A stretch of DNA of 12,786 bases from CALFBG01 sp045110315 (GTDB taxonomy: Bacteria > Bacteroidota > Bacteroidia > Chitinophagales > Saprospiraceae): the NCBI GenBank assembly GCA_045110315.1, contig JBGCFY010000078.1:1-12786 (forward strand), read 5' to 3'. Position numbers and translations under genes: made by a program. Each line of letters begins with the position of its first letter. Within the stretch, counting starts at the first letter, position 1. This document shows positions 1-6,845 of this stretch, piece by piece. The notes under the pieces are model-generated. The model worked only from the letters and a program-made list of their open reading frames with translations. It did no database searches and was not told the origin of the DNA.

Positions 1-459
1 GCACTTTCTCTAAGATTAGAATTGTTGTGGTGGCTGGTGACAGCAATTATCGTATTTGTAGTCATTTATCCAATCCTTAGTAAGATTGAAAACTATCCTT
101 TTTTGGTGATAAACACCATGTTTGTCATTATTTTTATTACATTAACGCGATATATGTTTTTATTAAAGCATACCTTTATTGCTCATAATGAGAAAATAAA
201 AGTAGCGCTCATCGTATTATGTCTACCCATCATTTTTTATTTGATTAGCGAATTGTATAATTTTCAAATTTTTCTTGACGAAGAAGGGATTACTAATCTG
301 ATCGGAAAAACGAATATCACTGCGTACGATGAACAATTATTAAAATTTATTAGAAGTGAAATGCTACTTTTTGGGGTGGGAAGTATTATTGCAACGTTTC
401 TCTTTCCTTTTAGAATGGTATTATCCATTTGGAGGGTCCGTAACCGAGGAACGATTTAG
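1..459 (+). CDS. Small polytopic membrane protein, 5' end outside window
   Basis: The frame is open from the first base of the window (it begins ALSLRLELLWW), so the true start lies upstream; the TTG at 22 is only an internal codon that could be mistaken for a start. About 152 residues are visible and end in a TAG stop. Four hydrophobic stretches can be seen: LLWWLVTAIIVFVVIYPI, a second around NTMFVIIFITLTRYMFLL, a third around VALIVLCLPIIFYLI, and a fourth around LLFGVGSIIATFLFPF. They are separated by short charged loops, and an acidic loop (FLDEEG) lies between the third and fourth. The protein is therefore probably an integral inner-membrane protein with its last segment close to a basic C-terminus (WRVRNRG). 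I do not recognise a named family or catalytic motif. Nothing visible ties it to the next gene, from which it is separated by 155 bp and a repeat element. Confidence 0.75.
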   Translation, partial: ALSLRLELLWWLVTAIIVFVVIYPILSKIENYPFLVINTMFVIIFITLTRYMFLLKHTFIAHNEKIKVALIVLCLPIIFYLISELYNFQIFLDEEGITNLIGKTNITAYDEQLLKFIRSEMLLFGVGSIIATFLFPFRMVLSIWRVRNRGTI

Positions 460-522
460 CGTAAGCAATAAAAGAAAAAGAATAGCTCTCCCCGTTTACA
501 ATAGAAATCAATTCATTAACTG

Positions 523-598
523 AAGTTGTTTTAAAATAGCTCTTGATAGCTACAGCGAAAGCATGGAAATCTACTTAGCATCATTTTTAAAACAACTT
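523..598. repeat. Inverted-repeat intergenic element (copy 1 of a window repeat family)
   Basis: The 14-base arm AAGTTGTTTTAAAA (523-536) is exactly complementary to TTTTAAAACAACTT (585-598), enclosing 48 bases. Just inside the left arm is a small hairpin, TAGCT (537-541) and AGCTA (548-552). The right part, ATCTAC (569-574) followed by the CATCATTTT stretch before the right arm, matches the reverse complement of 9316-9357, apart from about 12 extra bases in that copy. The element fills most of the gap between the membrane-protein gene and the AhpD-like gene. It ends 16 bases before the latter's ATG, so it would fall in that gene's leader or promoter. It may be a MITE- or REP-like element; no coding capacity is seen. 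Confidence 0.7.
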
Positions 599-614
599 TA
601 CTAAATAAAATAGC

Positions 615-965
615 ATGTCAGCTGTAACTGAATTTAATGATTATCGAAAAGCAATGAACGAAAAAATCCTCGGGGAGGATAATAAAGTATTAAAACGTTT
701 TTTTAATTTAGATACAAATGCCTATCAAGACGGCGCCTTACCGAGCAAAACTAAAGAATTACTTGGTTTAGTAGCTTCGATGGTTTTACGTTGTGATGAT
801 TGTATTCGATATCATTTAGGAACATGTTATGAGATGGGAATTACGAAAGAAGAAGTTTTTGAAGTATACGCTATCGCCAACTTAGTAGGTGGTTCTATCT
901 GCATTCCTCATACCCGAAGAGCCGTAGAATACTGGGATGAATTAGAAGCAGCAGCAGCGAAATAG
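615..965 (+). CDS. AhpD-like carboxymuconolactone decarboxylase family protein
   Basis: This 116-residue protein has the AhpD/CMD fold signature. Residues E48, C60, C63 and H67 reproduce the E-x11-C-x2-C-x3-H spacing of the AhpD proton-relay active site (Glu118, Cys130, Cys133, His137 in the mycobacterial enzyme), with the redox pair in RCDDC. Downstream, the TKEEVFEVYAIANLVGGS segment is the usual helix pair of the family. It is probably a small cytoplasmic thiol-disulfide/peroxidase-type protein; the CxxC argues against a true gamma-carboxymuconolactone decarboxylase. The length is normal for single-domain members. The ATG at 615 lies 16 bases after the repeat element at 523-598. No ahpC, oxyR or other peroxide gene is visible nearby, so the electron partner cannot be inferred. 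The helicase gene starts 86 bases downstream on the same strand and may be cotranscribed. Confidence 0.9.
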   Translation: MSAVTEFNDYRKAMNEKILGEDNKVLKRFFNLDTNAYQDGALPSKTKELLGLVASMVLRCDDCIRYHLGTCYEMGITKEEVFEVYAIANLVGGSICIPHTRRAVEYWDELEAAAAK

Positions 966-1051
966 AGAACTCCATTATCAAAACCAAAAATTGAGAAAAC
1001 TTACATCAATGCGAGTTACCGCATTCCTCAACCTCTAAATCATCGATCATT

Positions 1052-3325
1052 ATGAAATCGTATTTGGCAGAATTAAATGAAATACAACGATTAGCCGTTA
1101 CTACCACAGAAGGTCCAGTTCTAGTGATCGCTGGACCTGGTTCAGGAAAGACGAGAGTACTGACCTATAGAATCGCACACTTGATCGAAGAAGGGAATGC
1201 ACCGTGGGAAATTTTAGCACTGACTTTTACCAACAAAGCAGCTAGAGAGATGAAAGAGAGAATCTCAAAAGTAGTAGGAGATAAAGCTAATCAAGTATGG
1301 GCGGGAACGTTTCACTCTATTTTTGCAAGAATCTTACGGGTAGAAGCAGAGAAAATTGGTTACCCTTCAAGTTTTACGATCTATGACTCGGAAGATTCTA
1401 AAAGTGTAATTAACGGTATCATTAAGGAAATGAACTTAGATTCTACACATTATAATAATAATGCGATTCGCTCCCGAATCTCTTCTGCCAAAAGTAATGT
1501 CATTCCACCAGCTGCTTATGTCAATAATAAGGAACTTATGGAGCAAGACAGGATGAGTAAGCGACCACATCTCCATACGATTTACAAGAAATACATGGCG
1601 CGTTGCAAACGAGCTGGAGCGATGGACTTTGATGATCTTCTGTATCAATTACTTCGCCTATTTACAGAAAATAAGGATGGTGTTTTACAAAAATATCAAG
1701 CTCGATTTAAGTACGTCATGGTGGATGAGTTTCAGGATACCAATTACCTACAATATCTGATTGTCAAAAAATTAGTTGATTTTCCAAAGAGTCCTAAAAA
1801 TATCTGTGTCGTAGGAGATGACGCGCAAAGTATCTATGCTTTCCGTGGCGCAACGATTGATAATATTCTAGATTTCGAAAAGGATTACGATAAGTTGCAA
1901 ACTTTCAAGTTGGAGCAAAATTATCGCTCGACGGAACATATCGTACAAGCAGCCAATGAACTCATTGCCTTTAACCGGAAACAAATTCCCAAAGAAATTT
2001 GGTCGGATAAAGGTACTGGACATAAAATTAAATTAATCAAAGCACTAACGGATACAGAAGAGGGTAAACGCATTGCAGATACGATCGTTGAACAAAAAAA
2101 TAGATACCATCTTAGTAATAAAGATATTGGAATTTTATACCGGACCAATGCTCAATCTAGGGTTTTTGAGGAATACCTCAGAAGGTATAATATTACGTAT
2201 AAAGTCTATGGTGGTTTATCTTTCTATCAAAGAAAAGAAGTTAAAGACCTTATCGCTTATTTACGTCTCGTTGTAAATTCTGATGATGAAGAGGCTTTAA
2301 AAAGAGTACTGAACTACCCACGAAGAGGAATCGGAAAAACTACCGTTGATAAAATTAGAGGCTTGGCAGATCAACAGGATAAATCAATGTGGGAGTGTTT
2401 GCCTTACGTCCAAGCAAGTGGGAAAGCAAGAAATTCTATAGCGAGCTTCGTAACAATGATTAAAGGTTTCAAACGCCGTGCAAAAGAGGAAGATGCTTAT
2501 CAAATTGCAAGTCAAGTATTTAAACAGTCAGGGATTCTTGACCTACTGAAAAAAGATGTGAGCATAGAAGGAATGGGACGCCAAGAAAATGTGAATGCGT
2601 TGCTTGATGGAATTAAAGATTTTGTAGAAAATGATGAAGTGACGGAAACAACAAGTGGCTCATTAGCGGATAAATCATTAGCCAGTTACCTGCAAAATAT
2701 TGCACTATTAACGGACTTTGACAAAGGAGAGGAAAATAATGATTACGTTACGCTAATGTCAGTACACTCTGCGAAAGGATTGGAATATAAATCTGTTTTT
2801 GTAGTTGGGCTGGAGGAGAAACTTTTCCCTTCTTTTATGTCAATGGATACGCAAGAAGGACTCGACGAAGAGCGACGTTTATTTTACGTTGCCGTAACGC
2901 GAGCAGAGTTATATTTGACACTTTCTTACGCTAACAGTCGGTACAAGTTTGGGCAGATGAAATATAATGAACCCAGTAGGTTCTTAGATGAAATTTCTCC
3001 CAATCACCTAGAAAGTTCTAGTGCCATGGGATTGAATCGCAAAAAGAAAGAAGAAGCTGTTACAGGCGCTAAAGTCATCGGTAATTTCTCCCGTTCTAGA
3101 AAATCAACGACTACTTTACTCGCAGATCCTAAAACTTTTAAGCCGAGTCCGAGTAGCGATATTAAAGTGGGAATGAAAGTGCTACACCTCAAGTTTGGAG
3201 AAGGAGAAGTCCTCAGCATTGAGGGCGCAGCAGCGAGTAAGGTTGCGACGATAAATTTTAAAGCCGTTGATAATCCAAAACGGAAAATTATGTTGAGATT
3301 TGCAAAATTACAAATACTGAGTTAG
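1052..3325 (+). CDS. pcrA: PcrA/UvrD-type superfamily 1A DNA helicase
   Basis: This is a 3'-5' ATP-dependent DNA helicase of the Rep/UvrD/PcrA group, acting in nucleotide excision repair, in clearing replication obstacles and in transcription-coupled repair. The 757 residues are a full-length family size. Visible motifs are the Q-motif LNEIQRLAV (Q12), Walker A AGPGSGKT (27-34), LTFTNKAAREMKER (Ia), the Walker B DEFQD box (225-229), GDDAQSIYAFRGA (III), QNYRST (IV), LMSVHSAKGLEY (V) and the arginine-finger motif DEERRLFYVAVTRAE from about 605 (VI). Residues 702-757 (VGMKVLHLKFGEGEVLSIEG and onward) match the C-terminal Tudor-like domain that in PcrA/UvrD contacts RNA polymerase, which separates this protein from Rep and from AddA/RecB-type enzymes. 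queG begins only 49 bases after the stop, so cotranscription is likely. The choice between the names pcrA and uvrD is a convention. Confidence 0.96.
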   Translation: MKSYLAELNEIQRLAVTTTEGPVLVIAGPGSGKTRVLTYRIAHLIEEGNAPWEILALTFTNKAAREMKERISKVVGDKANQVWAGTFHSIFARILRVEAEKIGYPSSFTIYDSEDSKSVINGIIKEMNLDSTHYNNNAIRSRISSAKSNVIPPAAYVNNKELMEQDRMSKRPHLHTIYKKYMARCKRAGAMDFDDLLYQLLRLFTENKDGVLQKYQARFKYVMVDEFQDTNYLQYLIVKKLVDFPKSPKNICVVGDDAQSIYAFRGATIDNILDFEKDYDKLQTFKLEQNYRSTEHIVQAANELIAFNRKQIPKEIWSDKGTGHKIKLIKALTDTEEGKRIADTIVEQKNRYHLSNKDIGILYRTNAQSRVFEEYLRRYNITYKVYGGLSFYQRKEVKDLIAYLRLVVNSDDEEALKRVLNYPRRGIGKTTVDKIRGLADQQDKSMWECLPYVQASGKARNSIASFVTMIKGFKRRAKEEDAYQIASQVFKQSGILDLLKKDVSIEGMGRQENVNALLDGIKDFVENDEVTETTSGSLADKSLASYLQNIALLTDFDKGEENNDYVTLMSVHSAKGLEYKSVFVVGLEEKLFPSFMSMDTQEGLDEERRLFYVAVTRAELYLTLSYANSRYKFGQMKYNEPSRFLDEISPNHLESSSAMGLNRKKKEEAVTGAKVIGNFSRSRKSTTTLLADPKTFKPSPSSDIKVGMKVLHLKFGEGEVLSIEGAAASKVATINFKAVDNPKRKIMLRFAKLQILS

Positions 3326-3374
3326 GGTAGTGATTCGCATATCAGTTTTCTTATTTCATTTTTAATCCTCGTTT

Positions 3375-4301
3375 ATGCTTCAGCAAAAACATACGGACTG
3401 GCTTAAAGAAGAAGCGTACCGTTTAGGGTTCAGCTTCGTGGGAATTTCCAAGGCCGAAAAGATGGAGGAGGAAGCTCGCCAATTAGAAAATTGGCTCAAC
3501 CAAGGAATGCACGGGAAAATGCATTACATGGAAAACTATTTTGATAAACGCATTGACCCTACAAAATTAGTCGACGGCGCAAAATCAGTCGTGACGCTGC
3601 TCTACAATTATCATAATCCTAGCAAACCACAAGATGCTAGCGCACCAAAGATTTCGCAATACGCTTACGGTCAAGATTATCACCACGTCCTCAAAGCAAA
3701 ACTCAAAACGCTACTAGAAAAAATTCAAACGGAAATCGGAGAAGTTCACGGTCGTTGTTTCGTTGATTCCGCGCCAGTATTGGAACGGGATTGGGCTAAA
3801 CGAAGTGGAACGGGCTGGATCGGTAAAAATAGCCTGCTTATTCATCCCAAAGCCGGCTCCTATTTTTTCCTTGCGGAATTAATTATCGATTTAGAATTAG
3901 CGCCAGATGGACCGATGAAAGATTATTGCGGCACTTGTACCCGTTGTATCGATGCTTGTCCTACAGATGCCATCGCGGAAGAGGGCTACGTAGTAGACGG
4001 TAGCAAATGCATTTCTTATTTTACAATTGAATTAAAAGAAGCAATTCCAACGGAAGTCAAAGGTAAGTTTGAAAATTGGGCTTTTGGTTGTGATATCTGC
4101 CAAGCAGTTTGTCCTTGGAATCGATTTGCTAAAAAGCATCAAGAACCTGCTTTTGAACCACACCCTGAACTATTGGCGTTAACAAAATCTGATTGGGAAG
4201 AAATAACGGAAGAGCTTTTTCGTAATCTATTTCGAAAGTCAGCCGTTAAGCGTACAAAGTATAAAGGTCTTCAACGAAATATTAATTTCTTACGGCTATA
4301 A
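3375..4301 (+). CDS. queG: Epoxyqueuosine reductase QueG
   Basis: This enzyme performs the last step of queuosine synthesis, a cobalamin-dependent reduction of epoxyqueuosine at position 34 of GUN-anticodon tRNAs. The 308 residues contain an N-terminal cobalamin-binding/catalytic region with DSAPVLERDWAKRSGTGWIGKNSL, where D131 fits the catalytic aspartate. A bacterial ferredoxin-like module follows: C185xxC188xxC191xxxC195P, C212, then C239xxC242xxxC246P in GCDICQAVCPWN. That supplies the eight cysteines needed for two [4Fe-4S] clusters. The length is at the short end for the family: after the second cluster there is only a 60-residue tail, with no HEAT-repeat extension. The gene sits 49 bases after the helicase and runs to within 46 bases of the convergent response regulator. 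In that 46-bp gap only a weak 6-bp hairpin (4331-4345) is seen. Confidence 0.96.
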   Translation: MLQQKHTDWLKEEAYRLGFSFVGISKAEKMEEEARQLENWLNQGMHGKMHYMENYFDKRIDPTKLVDGAKSVVTLLYNYHNPSKPQDASAPKISQYAYGQDYHHVLKAKLKTLLEKIQTEIGEVHGRCFVDSAPVLERDWAKRSGTGWIGKNSLLIHPKAGSYFFLAELIIDLELAPDGPMKDYCGTCTRCIDACPTDAIAEEGYVVDGSKCISYFTIELKEAIPTEVKGKFENWAFGCDICQAVCPWNRFAKKHQEPAFEPHPELLALTKSDWEEITEELFRNLFRKSAVKRTKYKGLQRNINFLRL

Positions 4302-4347
4302 AAGTTTATTAGCAATCACGCCTTGGATCGGTAAAAGGGTTTTACTG

Positions 4348-4770
4348 TTAATCAAACACGGGAAAAACGTTAGCTTCCAACCAAAAGCGAGCAATAGCGG
4401 ACAAGGTTCGATTATAGTCATTATAATTGATTGGCTTTCTAACATAGGCATTTGCACCAAAATCATAACAAGATCTAACGTCAATTTCCTGATCAGAGCT
4501 ACTAAAAACAACAACGGGAAGTTTTTTTAATTCATTGTCTTTATAAAAGAATTTTAAAACTTCAAGACCGCTCATTTTAGGCATATTCAAATCCAGCAGA
4601 ATAATACCAATATCCTGAAAAGAATTCGCTTTAAGGTAATTAATAAGTTCTTGCCCATCTGCAAGATGAATATGCTCAGAAAGAATATTCAACTCCTCTA
4701 AAGCTACTTTGGTTAATGCAACGTCAGCCGCATTATCTTCCACATGTAGTATTTTCTTATTATGGTGCAT
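4348..4770 (-). CDS. Stand-alone response regulator receiver protein, Rcp1-like
   Basis: The 140 residues form a single REC domain with no output domain. The acidic pair is E11/D12 (HVEDN), the phospho-acceptor is D60 (LLDLNMPKMSG), the switch Ser/Thr is S90 (VVFSSSD), the aromatic is Y109 and the conserved lysine is K112 (RKP). The C-terminal helix ending in IARFWLEANVFP is typical of the Rcp1 subgroup that pairs with phytochrome-like or hybrid histidine kinases. It probably works by protein-protein interaction or as a phosphorelay intermediate in the cytoplasm. No kinase gene is in the window, so it is an orphan here. It lies 139 bases downstream of the glycosyltransferase on the same strand, separated by an A/T-tract region. 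An AAAAGTTA at 4816-4823 is a 7-of-8 match, on the minus strand, to TAnnTTTG, so the gene may have its own weak promoter. Confidence 0.93.
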   Translation of the reverse strand: MHHNKKILHVEDNAADVALTKVALEELNILSEHIHLADGQELINYLKANSFQDIGIILLDLNMPKMSGLEVLKFFYKDNELKKLPVVVFSSSDQEIDVRSCYDFGANAYVRKPINYNDYNRTLSAIARFWLEANVFPVFD

Positions 4771-4846
4771 ACGAATAGTTAAATTAAGAACAGTTCATTC
4801 CCATTTGTATACTAGAAAAGTTACATATAGTTGTGTTTATAGGAAG

Positions 4847-4880
4847 TTTTTTATAAAAAAGAATAAAAAAAAGCAAAAAA
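4847..4880. other. Phased A/T tracts, likely intrinsically bent DNA
   Basis: Four homopolymer tracts lie close together: T6 (4847-4852), A6 (4855-4860), A8 (4865-4872) and A6 (4875-4880). Their centres are roughly 8, 11 and 9 bases apart, close to helical phasing. The first two form the perfect palindrome T6-AT-A6. Read on the minus strand, the region supplies U-rich runs 30-60 bases after the glycosyltransferase stop, so it could contribute to termination. Equally it could be an UP-element or bend upstream of the response-regulator promoter. No strong GC hairpin precedes the T runs, which weakens the terminator reading. Confidence 0.4.
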
Positions 4881-4909
4881 TACTTAGTTCTGGCTGTAAC
4901 CACCCGTGA

Positions 4910-5845
4910 TTAAGGCTTTTCTTCAATGTTGGAGTCTTTAACAATGTAGAGCGGTCGATTGCGGACATTTTGATTAACACGACTTAGATATTCCCCAATT
5001 ATGCCAATTGCAATCATTTGTACCCCACCGATAAAAAGTACACTGATCATCAACGAAGCCCAACCGGGAACGGTAGCAGCTTTTAACACTAACCGAGAAT
5101 ACAAAGTGAAAAGCATTACCAAAAATGCAATAATCGAGGTAATAAATCCAAAATAACTAACTACTTTAAGGGGAAAGTTAGAAAATCCTGTTACCGCATC
5201 CCAAGCTAATCGTAGCATTTTACTAAACGTATAGCCCGTATCTCCCGCGTTGCGGTGTTGCCGTTCGTAACTCACAAAACTTTGATTGAAACCAATCCAG
5301 GCAATTTGTCCGCGGAGATATTTATTTTGCTCCGGCATTTGTCGCAAAATTTTCACGACCTTTTGGTCAATGATTCTGAAATCTCCAGTATCTAAAGGAA
5401 TATCAATGGGAGTGATCGAAGAGAGGAAACGGTAGAACAAATGCGCCGTCCAACGCTTAGCCGTACTTTCTCCTTTACGTTTTTTGCGCTTAGCATAAAC
5501 GACTTCGTAGCCTTCTTGCATTTTTTGGTATAAATCCAAAATCAATTCTGGTGGATCTTGTAAGTCGGCATCAATAATGACAACAGCCTTACCTAGCGCT
5601 TCATCCAAGCCCGCCATGACGGCAATTTGATGACCAAAGTTTCGACTTAGATCAAGATATTTAATACTCGTTGCAGTACTGGCTAACGTTTTGATCACGG
5701 CAAGAGAATTATCTTTACTTCCATCATTGATGAAAATAAATTCATAGGACAAGTTCATTTGTTGCATAACTGCCCTTAACCTTTGTGTTAAAGGCAAGAT
5801 GTTATCTGCTTCGTTGTAAATAGGAATCACGACAGAAATGTCCAT
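4910..5845 (-). CDS. GtrB/DPM1-like family 2 glycosyltransferase
   Basis: This 311-residue membrane-anchored GT-A enzyme probably transfers a sugar from a nucleotide sugar to polyprenyl phosphate on the cytoplasmic face, making a lipid-linked donor for envelope glycan modification. Evidence is the N-terminal VVIPIYNEADNI, FINDGSKDNS (40-47), the LSRNFGHQIAVMAGLDEA segment, and the metal-binding IIDADLQDPPE (D92/D94, with the Q96-D97-P98 typical of this subgroup). The C-terminus has two transmembrane segments (about 229-252 and 262-284) and the GEYLSRV amphipathic end seen in GtrB/YkcC/ArnC-type proteins. The family is large and the sugar cannot be read from sequence. There is no flippase (GtrA) or GT-C partner next to it in the window. 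The start follows a 194-bp divergent region shared with the esterase gene. Confidence 0.93.
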   Translation of the reverse strand: MDISVVIPIYNEADNILPLTQRLRAVMQQMNLSYEFIFINDGSKDNSLAVIKTLASTATSIKYLDLSRNFGHQIAVMAGLDEALGKAVVIIDADLQDPPELILDLYQKMQEGYEVVYAKRKKRKGESTAKRWTAHLFYRFLSSITPIDIPLDTGDFRIIDQKVVKILRQMPEQNKYLRGQIAWIGFNQSFVSYERQHRNAGDTGYTFSKMLRLAWDAVTGFSNFPLKVVSYFGFITSIIAFLVMLFTLYSRLVLKAATVPGWASLMISVLFIGGVQMIAIGIIGEYLSRVNQNVRNRPLYIVKDSNIEEKP

Positions 5846-5927
5846 AATCCTGAATTAAATTAATTTAAACGGTACGATCTAATTTGTACTTAGGCGCAAC
5901 CAATCCACAAATAATTCCCTTTTAGTC

Positions 5928-5935
5928 CAAAGATA
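5928..5935 (-). promoter_or_regulatory. Candidate -7 element for the glycosyltransferase gene
   Basis: CAAAGATA on the plus strand reads TATCTTTG on the minus strand, matching the Bacteroidota TAnnTTTG -7 consensus. It lies 83 bases upstream of the start codon at 5845. No clear TTTG -33 partner is seen at the usual spacing, so support is limited to the single motif and its position in the divergent intergenic region. Confidence 0.35.
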
Positions 5936-5980
5936 GAGGATTTAGGTAGAATAGCTTTATTATTAAGCGAATTAGTATGC

Positions 5981-5988
5981 TATATTTG
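5981..5988 (+). promoter_or_regulatory. Candidate -7 element for the esterase gene
   Basis: TATATTTG matches the TAnnTTTG consensus of the Bacteroidota primary sigma factor. A TTTA at 5956-5959, 21 bases upstream, could serve as a degenerate -33 element. The predicted transcript would start near 5995 and give a leader of about 45 bases before the ATG at 6040, a normal length. This is the best promoter candidate in the window. Confidence 0.5.
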
Positions 5989-6039
5989 TCTAGCAAAGTT
6001 TACGATAGTTTTCAAACGACTTTAAAGTTTAACTGAACC

Positions 6040-6738
6040 ATGAAAATAATAATGAATCACTTTTCTTTCCTCTGTCTTGTACTGTTATTATTCGCCTGTG
6101 GCGGAGAAAGCAAAACGAACACTCCCACAACCACTTCGGAGCCCCAAAAAAAAGAAACGCCTTCCAAACCCAAAAACCAAACGACCACCCAAAATATTTT
6201 ATTTTTTGGGAATAGTTTGACCGCAGCTTACAATTTAGATATCGACGATGGTTTTGTCAGCATTATACAAAACAGAATGGATTCGCTGGGACTAAACTAC
6301 AAAGCAATCAACGCTGGCTTGAGTGGAGAAACGTCCGCCGGAGGAAAGAGTAGAATTGATTGGATTATTGATCGTAAAGCACCGGATGTATTTGTCTTGG
6401 AACTTGGTGCTAATGATGGTTTAAGAGGACTTAATCTGCAAGCAACCAAAGAAAACCTACAAGCTATTATTGACAAAGTAGTCGCCAAAAATCCAAAAGT
6501 AAAGCTCGTTATTGCTGGAATGGAAGCACCACCAAATATGGGAAAAGCATTTACAACGGAATTTAGAAGTATTTTCCCCGCGTTAGCCAAAAAGAATGAT
6601 GCTGCTCTAATTCCTTTTTTGTTGGAAGATGTCGGTGGAATTCCCGCACTAAATCTACCCGATGGAATTCACCCCAATGTAGCAGGACAAAAAATTGTCG
6701 CAGAAAATGTCTGGGAAGTATTGAAAGAAGTGCTTTAG
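6040..6738 (+). CDS. TesA-like SGNH/GDSL esterase, lipoprotein
   Basis: The 232 residues start with a lipoprotein signal (basic/hydrophobic residues 1-19, lipobox LFAC with C20). A Thr/Pro/Lys-rich linker to about residue 50 follows, then a TesA-type SGNH hydrolase. Catalytic blocks are FFGNSLTA (S59 nucleophile; GNSL in place of GDSL), NAGLSGETSAGG (G93, oxyanion), ELGANDGLRG (N125) and DGIHPN (D208/H211). The match to E. coli TesA around LELGxNDGLRG is close, which suggests arylesterase, thioesterase or lysophospholipase activity at the envelope; the substrate is unknown. ATG 6040 was chosen because it gives the better n-region; ATG 6052 (M5) would leave a shorter but still workable signal. 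The AI-2E-family gene begins 103 bases downstream on the same strand with no terminator seen between them. Confidence 0.93.
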   Translation: MKIIMNHFSFLCLVLLLFACGGESKTNTPTTTSEPQKKETPSKPKNQTTTQNILFFGNSLTAAYNLDIDDGFVSIIQNRMDSLGLNYKAINAGLSGETSAGGKSRIDWIIDRKAPDVFVLELGANDGLRGLNLQATKENLQAIIDKVVAKNPKVKLVIAGMEAPPNMGKAFTTEFRSIFPALAKKNDAALIPFLLEDVGGIPALNLPDGIHPNVAGQKIVAENVWEVLKEVL

Positions 6739-6830
6739 CATAAAGCCTACGATAAAGGATAAAACTCATAAGAAATTTAAAGCAATAGGATCTACTGGAA
6801 AATAATTAAATCGCATTTCAAGTATTCATA

Positions 6831-6845
6831 ATGAAAACCAAATGA
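6831..6845 (+). other. Minimal upstream ORF (MKTK) overlapping the next start
   Basis: ATG AAA ACC AAA TGA begins 11 bases before the transporter start, and its stop overlaps that ATG in an ATGA arrangement. Such a start-stop could allow terminating ribosomes to reinitiate at 6842. It may equally be a chance product of an A-rich leader. The same geometry is seen at 11987-11998. Confidence 0.25.

Noticed and set aside
22..24. TTG as the start codon of the first gene
   Set aside because: The frame is open upstream to the window edge with coding-like sequence, so the gene most likely starts before base 1.
4331..4345. GTAAAA-GGG-TTTTAC hairpin between queG and the response regulator as a terminator
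   Set aside because: The stem is only 6 bp, AT-rich, and lacks a following T run on either strand; not strong enough to call.
4709..4909. 66-codon plus-strand frame across the response-regulator start and A-tract region
   Set aside because: Half of it is antisense to the receiver domain and the rest translates from A-rich spacer into lysine runs; it has no family features.
6297..6590. 97-codon open frame on the minus strand
   Set aside because: It is antisense to the core of the SGNH esterase, whose catalytic motifs are clear on the plus strand.
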